Shown here one piece after another: positions 1-11,747 of a stretch of 64,000 nt of DNA (its first letter is position 1; the number at the start of each line of letters is the position of its first letter). The stretch comes from Novosphingobium sp. ZN18A2 (GTDB lineage: Bacteria > Pseudomonadota > Alphaproteobacteria > Sphingomonadales > Sphingomonadaceae): NCBI RefSeq assembly GCF_036784765.1, contig NZ_CP136651.1, positions 2,976,001 to 3,040,000 on the forward strand, given 5' to 3'. Under the pieces are notes generated by a model. It was not told the origin of the DNA and did no database searches. It saw nothing but the letters and a program-made list of their open reading frames with translations. Made by a program: the position numbers and the translations under genes.

Positions 1-70
1 CCTCGCGCCACGCGTTGTGCGGTTCGGGAGCGGTCGTGTAGTGACCGTGGCAGTCGATGACGAGGGTCAA
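1..70 (-). CDS. ligJ: 4-oxalomesaconate hydratase, N-terminal fragment (runs off the window)
   Basis: Only the first 23 or so codons are present. They read TLVIDCHGHYTTAPEPHNAW after a TTG start, which matches the N-terminus of the LigJ amidohydrolase-fold hydratase, including the metal-binding HGH. The enzyme hydrates the enol form of 4-oxalomesaconate to 4-carboxy-4-hydroxy-2-oxoadipate in the protocatechuate 4,5-cleavage pathway. I chose the TTG at 70-68 because a GGAG at 81-78 lies 7 bases upstream and the next ATG (75) is out of frame. It overlaps the stop of the upstream dehydrogenase gene, so the two are translationally coupled. Identity is inferred from this short stretch and from ligK, ligU and ligI next door. 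Confidence 0.75.
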   Translation of the reverse strand, partial: MTLVIDCHGHYTTAPEPHNAWRE

Positions 71-948
71 TTCATTTCTCCGGTAAGAGCCCCGTTCGGC
101 CCGGACGACGGTGAGATACTTTCGTCGGGACCGAACGGATCGAATGCAGCGCCCGCCATGTCGCGCTGGCGGCGCACGGTGCCGGCGGTCATCACCGGCT
201 CCACGCCCAGCGCCGTCAACGTCTTGGCGGATTCTTCCATTTCGGCGGCGCGGCGCACCCCGTGGGTGGTCATGCGCTCAAGATTGTAGGCCGCGCGTTC
301 GGCCCAGCCGATCGTTTTTTCGCTGGCGTCGAGCGAGGCGAGCACTTCGTCCGCCACGCCCGCCGCATCGGCGGCGAGCATCATCTCGGCGGTCAGTGCC
401 TCGACACCCTTGACCATGACCGAACGGATCATCTTGATCGCGCTGGCGCGGCCAACCTCGTCGCCCACCACGCGCACGTTGGCGTATCCCACGGCGCGCA
501 ACGCGTTAGCGGCTTCGCCCGCGGCAGGCCCGGAAACCAGCAGCGGCACGTTCATGCGCGCCGGGTTCACCGGCGCCAGAACCGCCACATCGACATAGCG
601 CGCACCGGCGGCCTCCACGGCGCGCGCGGCGGCGCGCTTCGTTTCGGGCGCGACGGAGTTCATGTCGCACCACAAGGCGCCTGGCTTCAGCAGCGGTGCA
701 TCGCCTTGCGCCGCGTCGAGCGCGGAATCCGCCGTGACGAGCGACAACACCAGACCGGCATCGCCCAACGCCTGTTCGGCCGAAGCACAGACCACAACGC
801 CCGCCGCTTCCATCGCCGCGCGGCGCCCGGAATCGATATCGAAAGCACGCGCACCCGATTCCCACCCTGCGGCGTCCGCGAAGGTCGATCCGGCCTCTCC
901 GAACCCGATCAGGGCCAGCGTGGTTTCAGGCGTACTCTCCATGACCAT
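67..948 (-). CDS. NAD(P)-binding 6-phosphogluconate-dehydrogenase-like protein with DUF1932 C-terminal domain
   Basis: A 293-residue protein with an N-terminal Rossmann fold (LIGFGEAGSTF at about residues 13-23) and an all-helical C-terminal half typical of DUF1932 proteins (GRASAIKMIRSVMVKGVEAL, with the conserved Lys of beta-hydroxyacid dehydrogenases). The fold predicts oxidation or reduction of a small hydroxy acid or imine. The substrate is unknown to me. It overlaps the start of ligJ by 4 bases and lies behind the LysR gene, so it should be transcribed with ligJ. That suggests a role with hydroxy or keto dicarboxylates of the pathway. It is not LigC, which is a GFO/IDH-type dehydrogenase of different sequence. 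Start could be residue 1 or residue 3 (MESTPE). Confidence 0.8.
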   Translation of the reverse strand: MVMESTPETTLALIGFGEAGSTFADAAGWESGARAFDIDSGRRAAMEAAGVVVCASAEQALGDAGLVLSLVTADSALDAAQGDAPLLKPGALWCDMNSVAPETKRAAARAVEAAGARYVDVAVLAPVNPARMNVPLLVSGPAAGEAANALRAVGYANVRVVGDEVGRASAIKMIRSVMVKGVEALTAEMMLAADAAGVADEVLASLDASEKTIGWAERAAYNLERMTTHGVRRAAEMEESAKTLTALGVEPVMTAGTVRRQRDMAGAAFDPFGPDESISPSSGPNGALTGEMN

Positions 949-1005
949 GCGTCCTGCGTCGATGCGCGCGCACGGACAAATGAATAGACCGCGCCATTCA
1001 TAACT

Positions 1006-2160
1006 TTATGCGAATTCATCGGCGGCCACTTCGCGAAGCATCGCCACGAAGGCAGCCTGTGTGGCGGTCGGCCGCCAGCCTTCGCGCGTGGTGATGCCGA
1101 TGGTGCGCGTAACCGGAACCGGCGGCGGCAGGGTTTTCAGCACACCGCCGCGCAGTTCCACCGCAAGCTGGGCCGGGCTGAGCAAGGTCAAAGCATCCGA
1201 ACCGAGCAGGAGTTCGCGCACCGCGAGCACGGACCCGCACTCTATCCCCACGTGCGGCGGCTCTGCCCCGGCCGCGCGCATCATGTCTTCCCAATAATGC
1301 CGCAGCGGCGTGCCGCGCGGCGGAAGTATCCACGGATAGGCGAGAAGCGCGTCGCTATCGACCACGGGCGCGCGAAGCAGCGGATGGTCCGCGCGCATGA
1401 TCATCGCCGGCTCATCCTCGAACACGGCCTCTTGCGCCAGGTCGTCCAGCGCCGTTGCCTCGCGCAATGCGCCCAGCATCAGGTCGACCTCGCCATCGCG
1501 CAACGGGCCGGCCAGTTCGGCATGGCTGCCTTCGACCACCACAACGTCCACGCCCGGATGCGCGGCATGGAACCGCAGGACGCTTTCGGGCAGCCAGCGC
1601 GCGCGGCAAAGCGGCATCGCCCCGATCACGATCCGCCCCGCCGCGCGCCCCTGCCATGCGGCGACTTCGGCCAGCCCGGCGCGCAGTTCAGCCATTGCCA
1701 GGCCAAAGCCGCGCACGCGCCGTTCACCGGCCGGAGTCAGCATGATGGAGCGTCCGTGCCGGCCGACCAGCCGCTGGCCCAGCGCAACCGACAGGTCCGC
1801 CACCGCGCGGTGGAGCGATGCGGCGGAAAGCCCGGTCGCTTCGGCCGCGCCGGCATAGGAACCGGCCCGCGCCAGCGCCAGGAAAGCGCGCATCTGCGTG
1901 CCGGTAACGCGCGGGGAACCGATATGTGCAATCGCCGCCTCGGCGCGCGGCGCCAGCAGGCGGGCGGGCTCGGTCGGCGTCATCCCGCCAGACCCGCGTT
2001 CGAACAGCGCACAGTCTAGTTCAGCCTCGAGCCGGGCGATGGCCTGGGTCAGCGCGGGCTGGGTAAGGTTCACGCTGCGCGCCGCGCGCGTCACGCTGCC
2101 ATGGCGGACCGTGGCGGCCAGCACGGCGAAGTGGCGGACGTTGGGCGCGGGAAGGATCAT
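1006..2160 (-). CDS. LysR-family regulator with two tandem winged-helix domains, probable lig regulator
   Basis: Using the ATG at 2160 the protein is 384 residues; LysR regulators are usually near 300. Residues about 7-70 form a normal LysR winged helix ([19 protein letters not shown] ... [12 protein letters not shown]). A second LysR-type helix-turn-helix follows at about 86-150 ([19 protein letters not shown] ... [20 protein letters not shown]). A LysR substrate-binding domain comes next ([20 protein letters not shown] onward). It faces ligK divergently and sits upstream of the dehydrogenase-ligJ pair, the position held by LigR-like activators of the 4,5-cleavage genes. An aromatic or pathway intermediate is the likely inducer, which is inference. 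An alternative start at 2178 has a Shine-Dalgarno sequence too close to be used well. Confidence 0.85.
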   Translation of the reverse strand: MILPAPNVRHFAVLAATVRHGSVTRAARSVNLTQPALTQAIARLEAELDCALFERGSGGMTPTEPARLLAPRAEAAIAHIGSPRVTGTQMRAFLALARAGSYAGAAEATGLSAASLHRAVADLSVALGQRLVGRHGRSIMLTPAGERRVRGFGLAMAELRAGLAEVAAWQGRAAGRIVIGAMPLCRARWLPESVLRFHAAHPGVDVVVVEGSHAELAGPLRDGEVDLMLGALREATALDDLAQEAVFEDEPAMIMRADHPLLRAPVVDSDALLAYPWILPPRGTPLRHYWEDMMRAAGAEPPHVGIECGSVLAVRELLLGSDALTLLSPAQLAVELRGGVLKTLPPPVPVTRTIGITTREGWRPTATQAAFVAMLREVAADEFA

Positions 2161-2273
2161 GCAATACTCGCTTAGCATTTCCTTATGGGGCGCGGCAAAC
2201 ATTGCATTGGCCGCGCGCGCACCCGTGGGCGCATGGCGCGCATCAACACGAATTTCCAACCGGGAGCAGGCAC
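2161..2273. promoter_or_regulatory. Divergent control region between the LysR gene and ligK
   Basis: These 113 bases are the only non-coding DNA between the divergent LysR gene and ligK, so they should hold both promoters and the LysR operator. I see no clean T-N11-A palindrome; a loose ATGC-N12-GCAT inverted repeat lies near 2159-2178. A GGGAG Shine-Dalgarno sequence at 2262-2266 sets the ligK start. Confidence 0.4.
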
Positions 2274-2948
2274 ATGGCAGGCATCGTCGTCCAGAATATC
2301 GAGCGGGCTGACCCCGCAATCGTAGACGCACTGGGCAAGTGCGGCGTTGCCACGGTTCACGAAGCGCAGGGCCGCACGGGGCTGCTCGCCAGCCATATGC
2401 GCCCGATCTATCCCGGCGCGCGCATCGCCGGCTCCGCCGTCACGATCAGCGCGCCTCCGGGCGACAACTGGATGCTCCATGTCGCGATCGAACAGTTGCA
2501 CGATGGCGACGTACTGCTGCTCGCCCCCACTTCCCCTTGCGAAGACGGCTATTTCGGTGACCTTCTGGCCACCAGCGCGATGGCGCGCGGCTGCCGGGGT
2601 CTGATTATCGACGCGGGTGTGCGCGACGTGCGCGACCTTACCGAAATGGGCTTTCCCGTATGGTCGAAAGCGATCTTCGCGCAAGGCACGGTCAAGAACA
2701 CGCTGGGCAGCGTGAACGTGCCGGTGGTCTGCGCCAACGCCGCGGTAAACCCCGGAGACGTGATCGTGGCCGATGACGATGGCGTGGTCTGCGTGCCGCG
2801 CGAAAAGGCGGCCGAAGTGCTCAAGGCCGCGCAGGCGCGCGAAGCCAACGAGGGCGAAAAGCGCGAAAAGCTGGCGAGCGGCGTGCTGGGCCTCGACATG
2901 TACAAGATGCGCGAACGGCTTGAGAAGGAAGGGTTGAAGTATGTCTGA
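2274..2948 (+). CDS. ligK: 4-carboxy-4-hydroxy-2-oxoadipate aldolase / oxaloacetate decarboxylase
   Basis: A 224-residue RraA-like class II aldolase. It cleaves 4-carboxy-4-hydroxy-2-oxoadipate to pyruvate and oxaloacetate, the last step of protocatechuate 4,5-cleavage, and family members also decarboxylate oxaloacetate. Visible family motifs are [19 protein letters not shown], then [14 protein letters not shown], which carries the Arg and metal-binding Asp, and the LigK-type tail [22 protein letters not shown]. The start is at 2274 because GGGAG lies 7 bases upstream and the protein begins [14 protein letters not shown] as in relatives; the longer reading from 2202 adds nothing conserved. 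It overlaps ligU by 8 bases and heads the ligK-ligU-ligI run. Confidence 0.93.
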   Translation: MAGIVVQNIERADPAIVDALGKCGVATVHEAQGRTGLLASHMRPIYPGARIAGSAVTISAPPGDNWMLHVAIEQLHDGDVLLLAPTSPCEDGYFGDLLATSAMARGCRGLIIDAGVRDVRDLTEMGFPVWSKAIFAQGTVKNTLGSVNVPVVCANAAVNPGDVIVADDDGVVCVPREKAAEVLKAAQAREANEGEKREKLASGVLGLDMYKMRERLEKEGLKYV

Positions 2949-4008
2949 GCCTCACTCGGCCCCCTGCATGTGGATGCGCGGCGGGACGAGCAAGGGCGGC
3001 TACTTCCTCAAATCCGACCTGCCCACTGACACCGCCAAGCGCGATGCATTCCTTTTGGGCGTGATGGGCAGCCCCGACCCGCGCCAGATCGACGGGATGG
3101 GCGGCGCCGATCCGCTGACCAGCAAGGTGGGCGTGGTCAACAAGTCGGCGCGCGAAGGGATCGACGTCGATTACCTGTTCCTCCAGGTCTTCGTCGATCA
3201 GGCGATCGTTACCGACCAGCAGAACTGCGGCAACATCCTTGCCGGCATCGGCCCTTTCGCGATCGAGCGCGGTCTGGTGCAGCCGACCGGCGACGAGACG
3301 CGCGTGGCGATCTTCATGGAGAACACCGGACAGGTCGCCGTCGCCACCGTGCAGACGCCGGGCGGCACAGTCTCCTATTCGGGCGAGGCGCGGATCGACG
3401 GCGTGCCCGGCACGCACGCGCCCGTGCCACTGGAATTCCGCGACACCGCCGGATCGAGCTGCGGCGCGCTGCTCCCCACCGGCAACGCGGTGGACGTGAT
3501 CGAAGGCGTGGCCTGCACGCTGATCGACAACGGCATGCCGTGCATCGTCTTCAAGGCCGAAGACGTGGGCGCGACCGGCTATGAAAGCCGCGAGGAACTG
3601 GAAAGCGAAGCCTTCGCGCCGATCCGCGCGAAAATCGAAGCGATCCGCCTTGCCGCCGGGCCGCTGATGAACCTTGGCGACGTGACCGAGAAAAGCGTGC
3701 CCAAGATGACGCTTGTCGCTCCGCCAAAGCATGGCGGCGCGGTGACAACGCGCGTGTTCATCCCCAAACGCGCCCACGCCAGCATCGGTGTGCTGGGCGC
3801 GGTGACGGCGGCAACCGCGTGTCTTGTGCCCGGATCGCCCGCCGCCGAAGTGGCCGTGATCCCCGAAGGCCCACGCAAGACGCTGAGCATCGAACATCCC
3901 AGCGGCGAGATGAGTTGCGTGCTGGAAGTGGACGACAACGGCGACGTGAAAACCGCCGCCCTGCTGCGCACCGCGCGAAAGCTGATGGACGGCGTGGTGT
4001 TCGTGTAA
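2941..4008 (+). CDS. ligU: 4-oxalomesaconate tautomerase (PrpF family)
   Basis: A 355-residue PrpF/diaminopimelate-epimerase-fold isomerase. It opens with the PrpF signature [15 protein letters not shown] and continues with [14 protein letters not shown] and [16 protein letters not shown]. Lys62 and Cys96 in those motifs correspond to the catalytic Lys/Cys pair that I recall for LigU. The enzyme shifts the double bond of 4-oxalomesaconate so that LigJ can hydrate it. The start lies inside the end of ligK (8-base overlap), showing translational coupling. Downstream, 92 bases holding two hairpins separate it from ligI. The related PrpF aconitate isomerase is the main alternative, but context favours LigU. 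Confidence 0.92.
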   Translation: MSEPHSAPCMWMRGGTSKGGYFLKSDLPTDTAKRDAFLLGVMGSPDPRQIDGMGGADPLTSKVGVVNKSAREGIDVDYLFLQVFVDQAIVTDQQNCGNILAGIGPFAIERGLVQPTGDETRVAIFMENTGQVAVATVQTPGGTVSYSGEARIDGVPGTHAPVPLEFRDTAGSSCGALLPTGNAVDVIEGVACTLIDNGMPCIVFKAEDVGATGYESREELESEAFAPIRAKIEAIRLAAGPLMNLGDVTEKSVPKMTLVAPPKHGGAVTTRVFIPKRAHASIGVLGAVTAATACLVPGSPAAEVAVIPEGPRKTLSIEHPSGEMSCVLEVDDNGDVKTAALLRTARKLMDGVVFV

Positions 4009-4014
4009 TTCGTC

Positions 4015-4087
4015 GTCCCAGCGAAAGCTGGGACCGCTTTCGGCCAGCGCCGACCAAGAGGATGGAGATCCCGGCTTTCGCCGGGAT
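4015..4087. repeat. Pair of inverted REP-like hairpins between ligU and ligI
   Basis: Two perfect hairpins in opposite orientation: GTCCCAGC-GAAA-GCTGGGAC at 4015-4034 and ATCCCGGC-TTTC-GCCGGGAT at 4068-4087. The second read backwards is nearly the first, giving the shared pattern CGTCRTCCCRGCGAAAGC followed by YGGGAYC. The same family recurs at 46079-46098 and 46305-46324. Sitting inside an operon, the pair could stabilise or process the mRNA. This is a REP/BIME-like arrangement in appearance; I make no claim about the transposase that mobilises it. Confidence 0.85.
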
Positions 4088-4097
4088 GACGGAGTAG

Positions 4098-4985
<888 letters not shown>

Positions 4986-5074
4986 CCCCAACTTCCTCGC
5001 CGCCTGGTGTGGCAAAATACTTCCGAAAACTTGCACGTTGCGCATTTCGTCGCAGGCGGCGAAGTCTTGCGACT

Positions 5075-5090
5075 GTTGCGCATCTGCAAC
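5075..5090. promoter_or_regulatory. Palindromic operator candidate GTTGC-N6-GCAAC upstream of a TonB receptor
   Basis: GTTGCGCATCTGCAAC lies about 190 bases upstream of the receptor start at 5280. A near copy (GTTGCGCATATGCAAC) lies upstream of the second receptor at 43891-43906, and the same half-sites occur in the clpB promoter at 11674-11689. A further partial copy, GTTGCGCAT, begins at 5037. The regulator is unknown. Confidence 0.5.
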
Positions 5091-5228
5091 ATTTGGCAAA
5101 ACAATACCGTTACATGAATTTTTTTTCATTGACGGTTTCACCAGAAACTTCACGCTGCAATTCATCCGTGTCGTGCGATTCACGTTAGTGAATGATTCAA
5201 CCGGTTTTTGTTCACGAATGGGCTGTGC

Positions 5229-5248
5229 CGGAAGCCGGGGGGCTTCCG
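5229..5248 (+). promoter_or_regulatory. Hairpin in the 5' leader of the TonB receptor gene
   Basis: CGGAAGCC-GGGG-GGCTTCCG forms a perfect 8-bp stem with a GGGG loop, ending 31 bases before the ATG at 5280 and just ahead of the Shine-Dalgarno GGGGG (5267-5271). No T-tract follows, so it is not a normal terminator. It could affect mRNA stability or translation. Confidence 0.4.
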
Positions 5249-5279
5249 AAAATGCCAGCCACATACGGGGGAATAATAC

Positions 5280-8200
5280 ATGAAGTTTTCGCTAAATTCG
5301 GCGTTGCGACCTGCTGTGTCGGTTCAGGCACTGGCCGTCATGCTCGCCGCGGCCTCGCCTGCATGGGCGCAGGCTGATGCCTCGGTTACCGATACAACCA
5401 ACTGCGTGGATGCCAATCTCGATGGCGTCTGCGATGACAAGGACGTTTCGGCCAATGGCGACGTTGCCGCCAATGGCATGATCACCGTCACTGGTTCGCG
5501 CATTGCCCGCCCGAACTACGATACGGTAGAACCTTCGATCGTCATCAGCTCCGAACAGATCGAGGCGCGCGGTTTTGACACGCTGGGCCAGGCTCTGAAC
5601 GAACAGCCGTCCTTCGGCGTCCCCGGTTCCTCGCCGGTCGGCGGTCAGTCCGACTTCGGTCAGGGGCAGAGCTTCGTCAACTTCCTTGGGCTTGGTTCGC
5701 AGCGTACGCTGACGCTGGTCAATGGCCGCCGCTTCGTCTCGTCGAACACGGCCTCGATCTTCGGCCCCACCGGCGCAGGCAGCCAAGTTGACCTCAACGT
5801 GATCCCGACCAAGTTGATTGAGCGCGTTGACACCATCGCCGTGGGCGGCGCGCCGATCTACGGTGCCGACGCTATCGCCGGCACGATCAACGTGATCCTC
5901 AAAAAGGATTACCAGGGCTTCGAGCTTGATGGTCAGTACGGCACCAGCAGCATGGGAGATGCGCGCAGCTATCGCTTCCGCGGCCTTGCCGGCGTGAACT
6001 TCAACGACGGTCGCGGCAACATCACGATTGCCGGCGAATACAACAAGAGCGACGGCCTAACCGGACCGGAGCGACCGGTGTTCGCGCGCGGCACGTTCTT
6101 TCGTAACTCGAACGATCCTGCTTCGGGATTCACGCGGGCGCTCTACTATGATCGCCGCATCCCGTCGATTTCGGAAACCGGTTCGCCGATCGTCGGCCTG
6201 GCCGCCTATGGCCTCGACTTCAACTTCCCCGATTATCAGGGACCGATATTCGGCCTTCCCGCCGGCTACAACGGCGCGGTGCAGGACGCCAATGGCAACC
6301 AGCTGAAATTCGACCCCAACGGCAATCTGATTCCGATCGATTTCGGCACCTACGCTGGCAGTCCCGGCAGCTTCGGAATCGACTTCGCCGGCGGCAACGG
6401 CTTCAGCCTTGTCCCGACCACGAACCTGCTGTCCGAGATCGAACGTTACAGCACGATCGCCACACTGAGCTACGAACTGACCGACAGCATAAAGTTCTCG
6501 GGCGAAGCATGGTATTCGTCGAGCAAGGGCACCAACCTGCGTGATCAGCCGGTTTACAACTCGGCGCTGTTCGATGCCGCGGGTACGCCCGACGGCAACA
6601 TCGTCGTCAGCATCGACAACCCGTTCCTGTCTGACGCAGCACGCCAGTCGATCGTCGATTCGATCAACAACAACCCGTTCTCCGACCAGAACTTCCTGGG
6701 CGTGAACCAGGATTACTTTTACCTGGGCCGAGCTAATACCGACCTTGCCAGCGGCCGTTCGGTCGGCAAGGTGGAAGTGATGCGTTTCGTTGGCGCGCTC
6801 GACGGTTCGTTCAACTTCCTCGCCGGTCCGTGGAACTGGGAAGTCGCGGCCAATTACGGCCGTTCGACCACCAAGAGCACGGTCCGCAGTCTGGTGCAGC
6901 AGAACTTCGAGAACGCGGTTGACGCGGTTCTGGATTCGAGCGGCAACATCGTCTGCCGTCCGGGCTATACCAATGCCTCGATCGCCACGATCAGTTCGAC
7001 CTGCGCCCCACTTGATCTGTTCGGCACCGGAAAGGCCTCGCAGGCTGCGCTTGACTACATCACCGCGCTTGCAACGCCCAAGTCGACCAACGAGTTGACC
7101 GACCTGACGGCGTACATTTCCGGCCCGGTGTTCAGGTTGCCCGGCGGCGATTTCTCGGTTTCGGTCGGTTACGAACACCGCATCGAATCGCAAGACTTCC
7201 AGCCCGGCGACTTCTTTCGTGGCGAACTGCAGTCCGATGGCAGCTATGCGTCGTATGGCCGTTCGGTGCCGATCCAGCCGGTCTACGGCAAGTATCATAC
7301 CAACGAGTTCTCCGGCGAGTTTCTGGCCGAGATCATCAGCCCCAACACTGGCGCACCGATCAATCTGCTCGAGGTCAAGGGTGCGGGCCGCATCGTCGAT
7401 CACTCGATCGCCGGTTCGGACTTCACCTGGACACTGGGTGGCCGCCTCGGGATCATCAAGGACATCACGTTCCGCGGAAACTATACGCGTTCGATCCGCG
7501 CGCCCGCGATCACTGAAGCGTTCAACCCGTCGAGCGAATACTTCGGCTTCGCGGTGGATCCGTGCGACGCGGCGAACATCGACAACGGCCCAGATCCGGC
7601 AACCCGCGCGGCGAACTGTGCCGCTGCCGGCATCACCCAGCCGTTCAGTTCGCTGTCGAACAGTCGTTCGTTCCACCAGGCGATTTCCGGCAACCCCACC
7701 CTCAAGAACGAGGTTGCCGACAGTTGGACGATTGGCGCGGTCATTCAGCCGAGCTTCTTCCCGCGCTTCCGCATGAGCGTCGACTATGTCGACATCAAGC
7801 TGAAGGACGTGATCGACCAGCTGTCGGGCAGTCAGGTCGTGGCGAACTGCTATGACTCGACCGACTTCCCGGGCAACCAGTTCTGCGGCCGCGTGACGCG
7901 CGATTCGAGCAACCAGATCTCGTACATCGAGACCGGTTACTTCAATTCGGCGCTACTGCGGTACAAGGGCATACTGGGTTCGCTTGAATACCGCATCCCG
8001 CTGAAGATCGGTTCGACGCCGGGCACGGTCGGCTTTCAGGTCAGCTACCAGTACCTGGATACGCTGAGCTCACAGGCCGATGCCAACTCGACGCCGAGCC
8101 AGACCGACAACAGCATCGGGTATTCGCAGCACAAGGCTGTTGCCACGCTGAACTACAGCAACGACAGCTTCGACGTGTACACGCAGGTATCCTACCTCGG

Positions 8201-8450
8201 TAAGACCAAGATCGATCCGCAGGTTTCGGACACTTACTATCCCAACGGGTACAACGACGTACCGGCGATTGCTTTCGTCAACTTCGGTGCAAGCTGGGAT
8301 ATCAACAAGCACCTGACGATCCGCGGCGTTGTGGACAATGTGTTCGACCAGCAGCCGCCGTATCCGTACCCGGCGACGGGTGGCACGATTACGTACTTCC
8401 GTGGCGTGCTGGGCACCTATTTCCGCATCGGCGCCACCGCGCGGTTCTGA
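5280..8450 (+). CDS. TonB-dependent outer-membrane receptor, probably linked to the lig cluster
   Basis: A 1056-residue receptor. Residues 1-31 are a signal peptide ending AWAQA. The TonB box and plug start near ITVTGSRIARPNYD (about residue 68) and NGRRF lies in the plug. The 22-strand barrel ends with the aromatic C-terminus GTYFRIGATARF. Between signal and plug is an unusual acidic Cys-containing segment (CVDANLDGVCDDKDV) resembling a DxNxDG calcium loop. It imports a ligand across the outer membrane with TonB energy. It lies 294 bases after ligI in the same direction but has its own leader, so co-regulation rather than strict co-transcription is likely. Uptake of protocatechuate- or lignin-derived acids is inference from position. 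Confidence 0.92.
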   Translation: MKFSLNSALRPAVSVQALAVMLAAASPAWAQADASVTDTTNCVDANLDGVCDDKDVSANGDVAANGMITVTGSRIARPNYDTVEPSIVISSEQIEARGFDTLGQALNEQPSFGVPGSSPVGGQSDFGQGQSFVNFLGLGSQRTLTLVNGRRFVSSNTASIFGPTGAGSQVDLNVIPTKLIERVDTIAVGGAPIYGADAIAGTINVILKKDYQGFELDGQYGTSSMGDARSYRFRGLAGVNFNDGRGNITIAGEYNKSDGLTGPERPVFARGTFFRNSNDPASGFTRALYYDRRIPSISETGSPIVGLAAYGLDFNFPDYQGPIFGLPAGYNGAVQDANGNQLKFDPNGNLIPIDFGTYAGSPGSFGIDFAGGNGFSLVPTTNLLSEIERYSTIATLSYELTDSIKFSGEAWYSSSKGTNLRDQPVYNSALFDAAGTPDGNIVVSIDNPFLSDAARQSIVDSINNNPFSDQNFLGVNQDYFYLGRANTDLASGRSVGKVEVMRFVGALDGSFNFLAGPWNWEVAANYGRSTTKSTVRSLVQQNFENAVDAVLDSSGNIVCRPGYTNASIATISSTCAPLDLFGTGKASQAALDYITALATPKSTNELTDLTAYISGPVFRLPGGDFSVSVGYEHRIESQDFQPGDFFRGELQSDGSYASYGRSVPIQPVYGKYHTNEFSGEFLAEIISPNTGAPINLLEVKGAGRIVDHSIAGSDFTWTLGGRLGIIKDITFRGNYTRSIRAPAITEAFNPSSEYFGFAVDPCDAANIDNGPDPATRAANCAAAGITQPFSSLSNSRSFHQAISGNPTLKNEVADSWTIGAVIQPSFFPRFRMSVDYVDIKLKDVIDQLSGSQVVANCYDSTDFPGNQFCGRVTRDSSNQISYIETGYFNSALLRYKGILGSLEYRIPLKIGSTPGTVGFQVSYQYLDTLSSQADANSTPSQTDNSIGYSQHKAVATLNYSNDSFDVYTQVSYLGKTKIDPQVSDTYYPNGYNDVPAIAFVNFGASWDINKHLTIRGVVDNVFDQQPPYPYPATGGTITYFRGVLGTYFRIGATARF

Positions 8451-8473
8451 TCGCGGCTTTCCGGCCCGCAATT

Positions 8474-8512
8474 GGGGCGGTGCGGCTTCGGCTGCGCCGC
8501 CCCTTTTCTTTT
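8474..8512 (+). terminator. Intrinsic terminator after the TonB receptor
   Basis: A GC-rich stem from GGGGCGGTGCGGC to GCTGCGCCGCCCC around a TTCG loop (8474-8503), with only G-U or near-perfect pairing, is followed by TTTTCTTTT. It ends 28 bases before the next gene. Confidence 0.85.
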
Positions 8513-8540
8513 GCGTGCCACTTTGCGATTTGCCTGCACC

Positions 8541-8957
8541 ATGCGGCAATCCTCGACCCTGATCACCATCTCCACGCCCGGACGCGGCTTGCATGAAATC
8601 ACGCAAGAAATGGAACGCTGGGCCGACGCCCAGGAAATGCGCGAAGGGCTGCTGACGGTGTTTTGCCGCCATACGTCCGCTTCGCTGACCATTCAGGAAA
8701 ACGCCGCGCCTGCCGTGAAGGACGATGTCGTTGCATGGCTGGACCGGGTGGCACCGGAAGGGCCGCACTACGACCACGACGACGAAGGGCCAGACGATAT
8801 GCCCGCGCACCTGAAAGCGATACTCACCGGCGTATCCTTGTCGATCCCGATGACGGATAGACGCCTCGCGCTTGGAACATGGCAGGGCATCTACCTGGTT
8901 GAACATCGCCGCGTCGCGCACCGACGCGAAGTTACGCTTCACCTCATGGGCGAATAG
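8541..8957 (+). CDS. yjbQ: YjbQ family protein (UPF0047)
   Basis: A 138-residue single-domain protein with the YjbQ hallmarks: VFCRHTSASLTIQENAAPAVKDD (metal-binding His) and LGTWQGIYLVEHRR near the end. E. coli YjbQ has weak thiamin-phosphate synthase activity; the physiological role is unclear. The start at 8541 gives the family-typical length and N-terminus; longer readings run into the terminator of the preceding gene. No Shine-Dalgarno sequence is apparent, so the mRNA may be leaderless. It is a lone gene between the receptor terminator and the convergent clpB gene. Confidence 0.9.
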   Translation: MRQSSTLITISTPGRGLHEITQEMERWADAQEMREGLLTVFCRHTSASLTIQENAAPAVKDDVVAWLDRVAPEGPHYDHDDEGPDDMPAHLKAILTGVSLSIPMTDRRLALGTWQGIYLVEHRRVAHRREVTLHLMGE

Positions 8958-8983
8958 GCCGCCGGGCATCTGCCCCCGTCCGC

Positions 8984-9024
8984 AAAAAGAAAGGCGCCGC
9001 TTCCGACTTGGGGGAAGCGGCGCC
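8984..9024 (-). terminator. Intrinsic terminator of clpB
   Basis: Perfect 12-bp inverted repeat (8993-9004 with 9013-9024; arms GGCGCCGCTTCC and its complement). On the minus strand it is followed by TTTCTTTTT. It lies just after the clpB stop codon and separates clpB from the convergent yjbQ. Confidence 0.88.
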
Positions 9025-9053
9025 CGGGCGCATAGCGGCAGAGGAAGAAGCCG

Positions 9054-11636
<2,583 letters not shown>

Positions 11637-11663
11637 ATGGGGTCTCGGTTCCTCCTCTGAAGC

Positions 11664-11694
11664 CCGAGATAGTGTTGCTATTGTGCAACACAAG
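11664..11694 (-). promoter_or_regulatory. RpoH (sigma-32) promoter of clpB, with embedded palindrome
   Basis: On the minus strand CTTG (11694-11691) is followed after 17 bases by ACTATCTCGG (11673-11664). This fits the alphaproteobacterial heat-shock consensus CTTG-N17/18-CYTATNTNNG at all but one position. The clpB ATG is 28 bases further on, behind a GGAGG. The spacer contains GTTGC-N6-GCAAC (11674-11689), the half-sites also seen upstream of both TonB receptors. Confidence 0.75.
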
Positions 11695-11747
11695 GACATG
11701 GATCAAATTTTTCGACCAGCCGCATCCCCCGACCTGCAAGCGCGCCG

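Noticed and set aside
8984..9024. Possible small RNA after yjbQ
   Set aside because: The perfect hairpin with a T-run on the minus strand is better explained as the clpB terminator.
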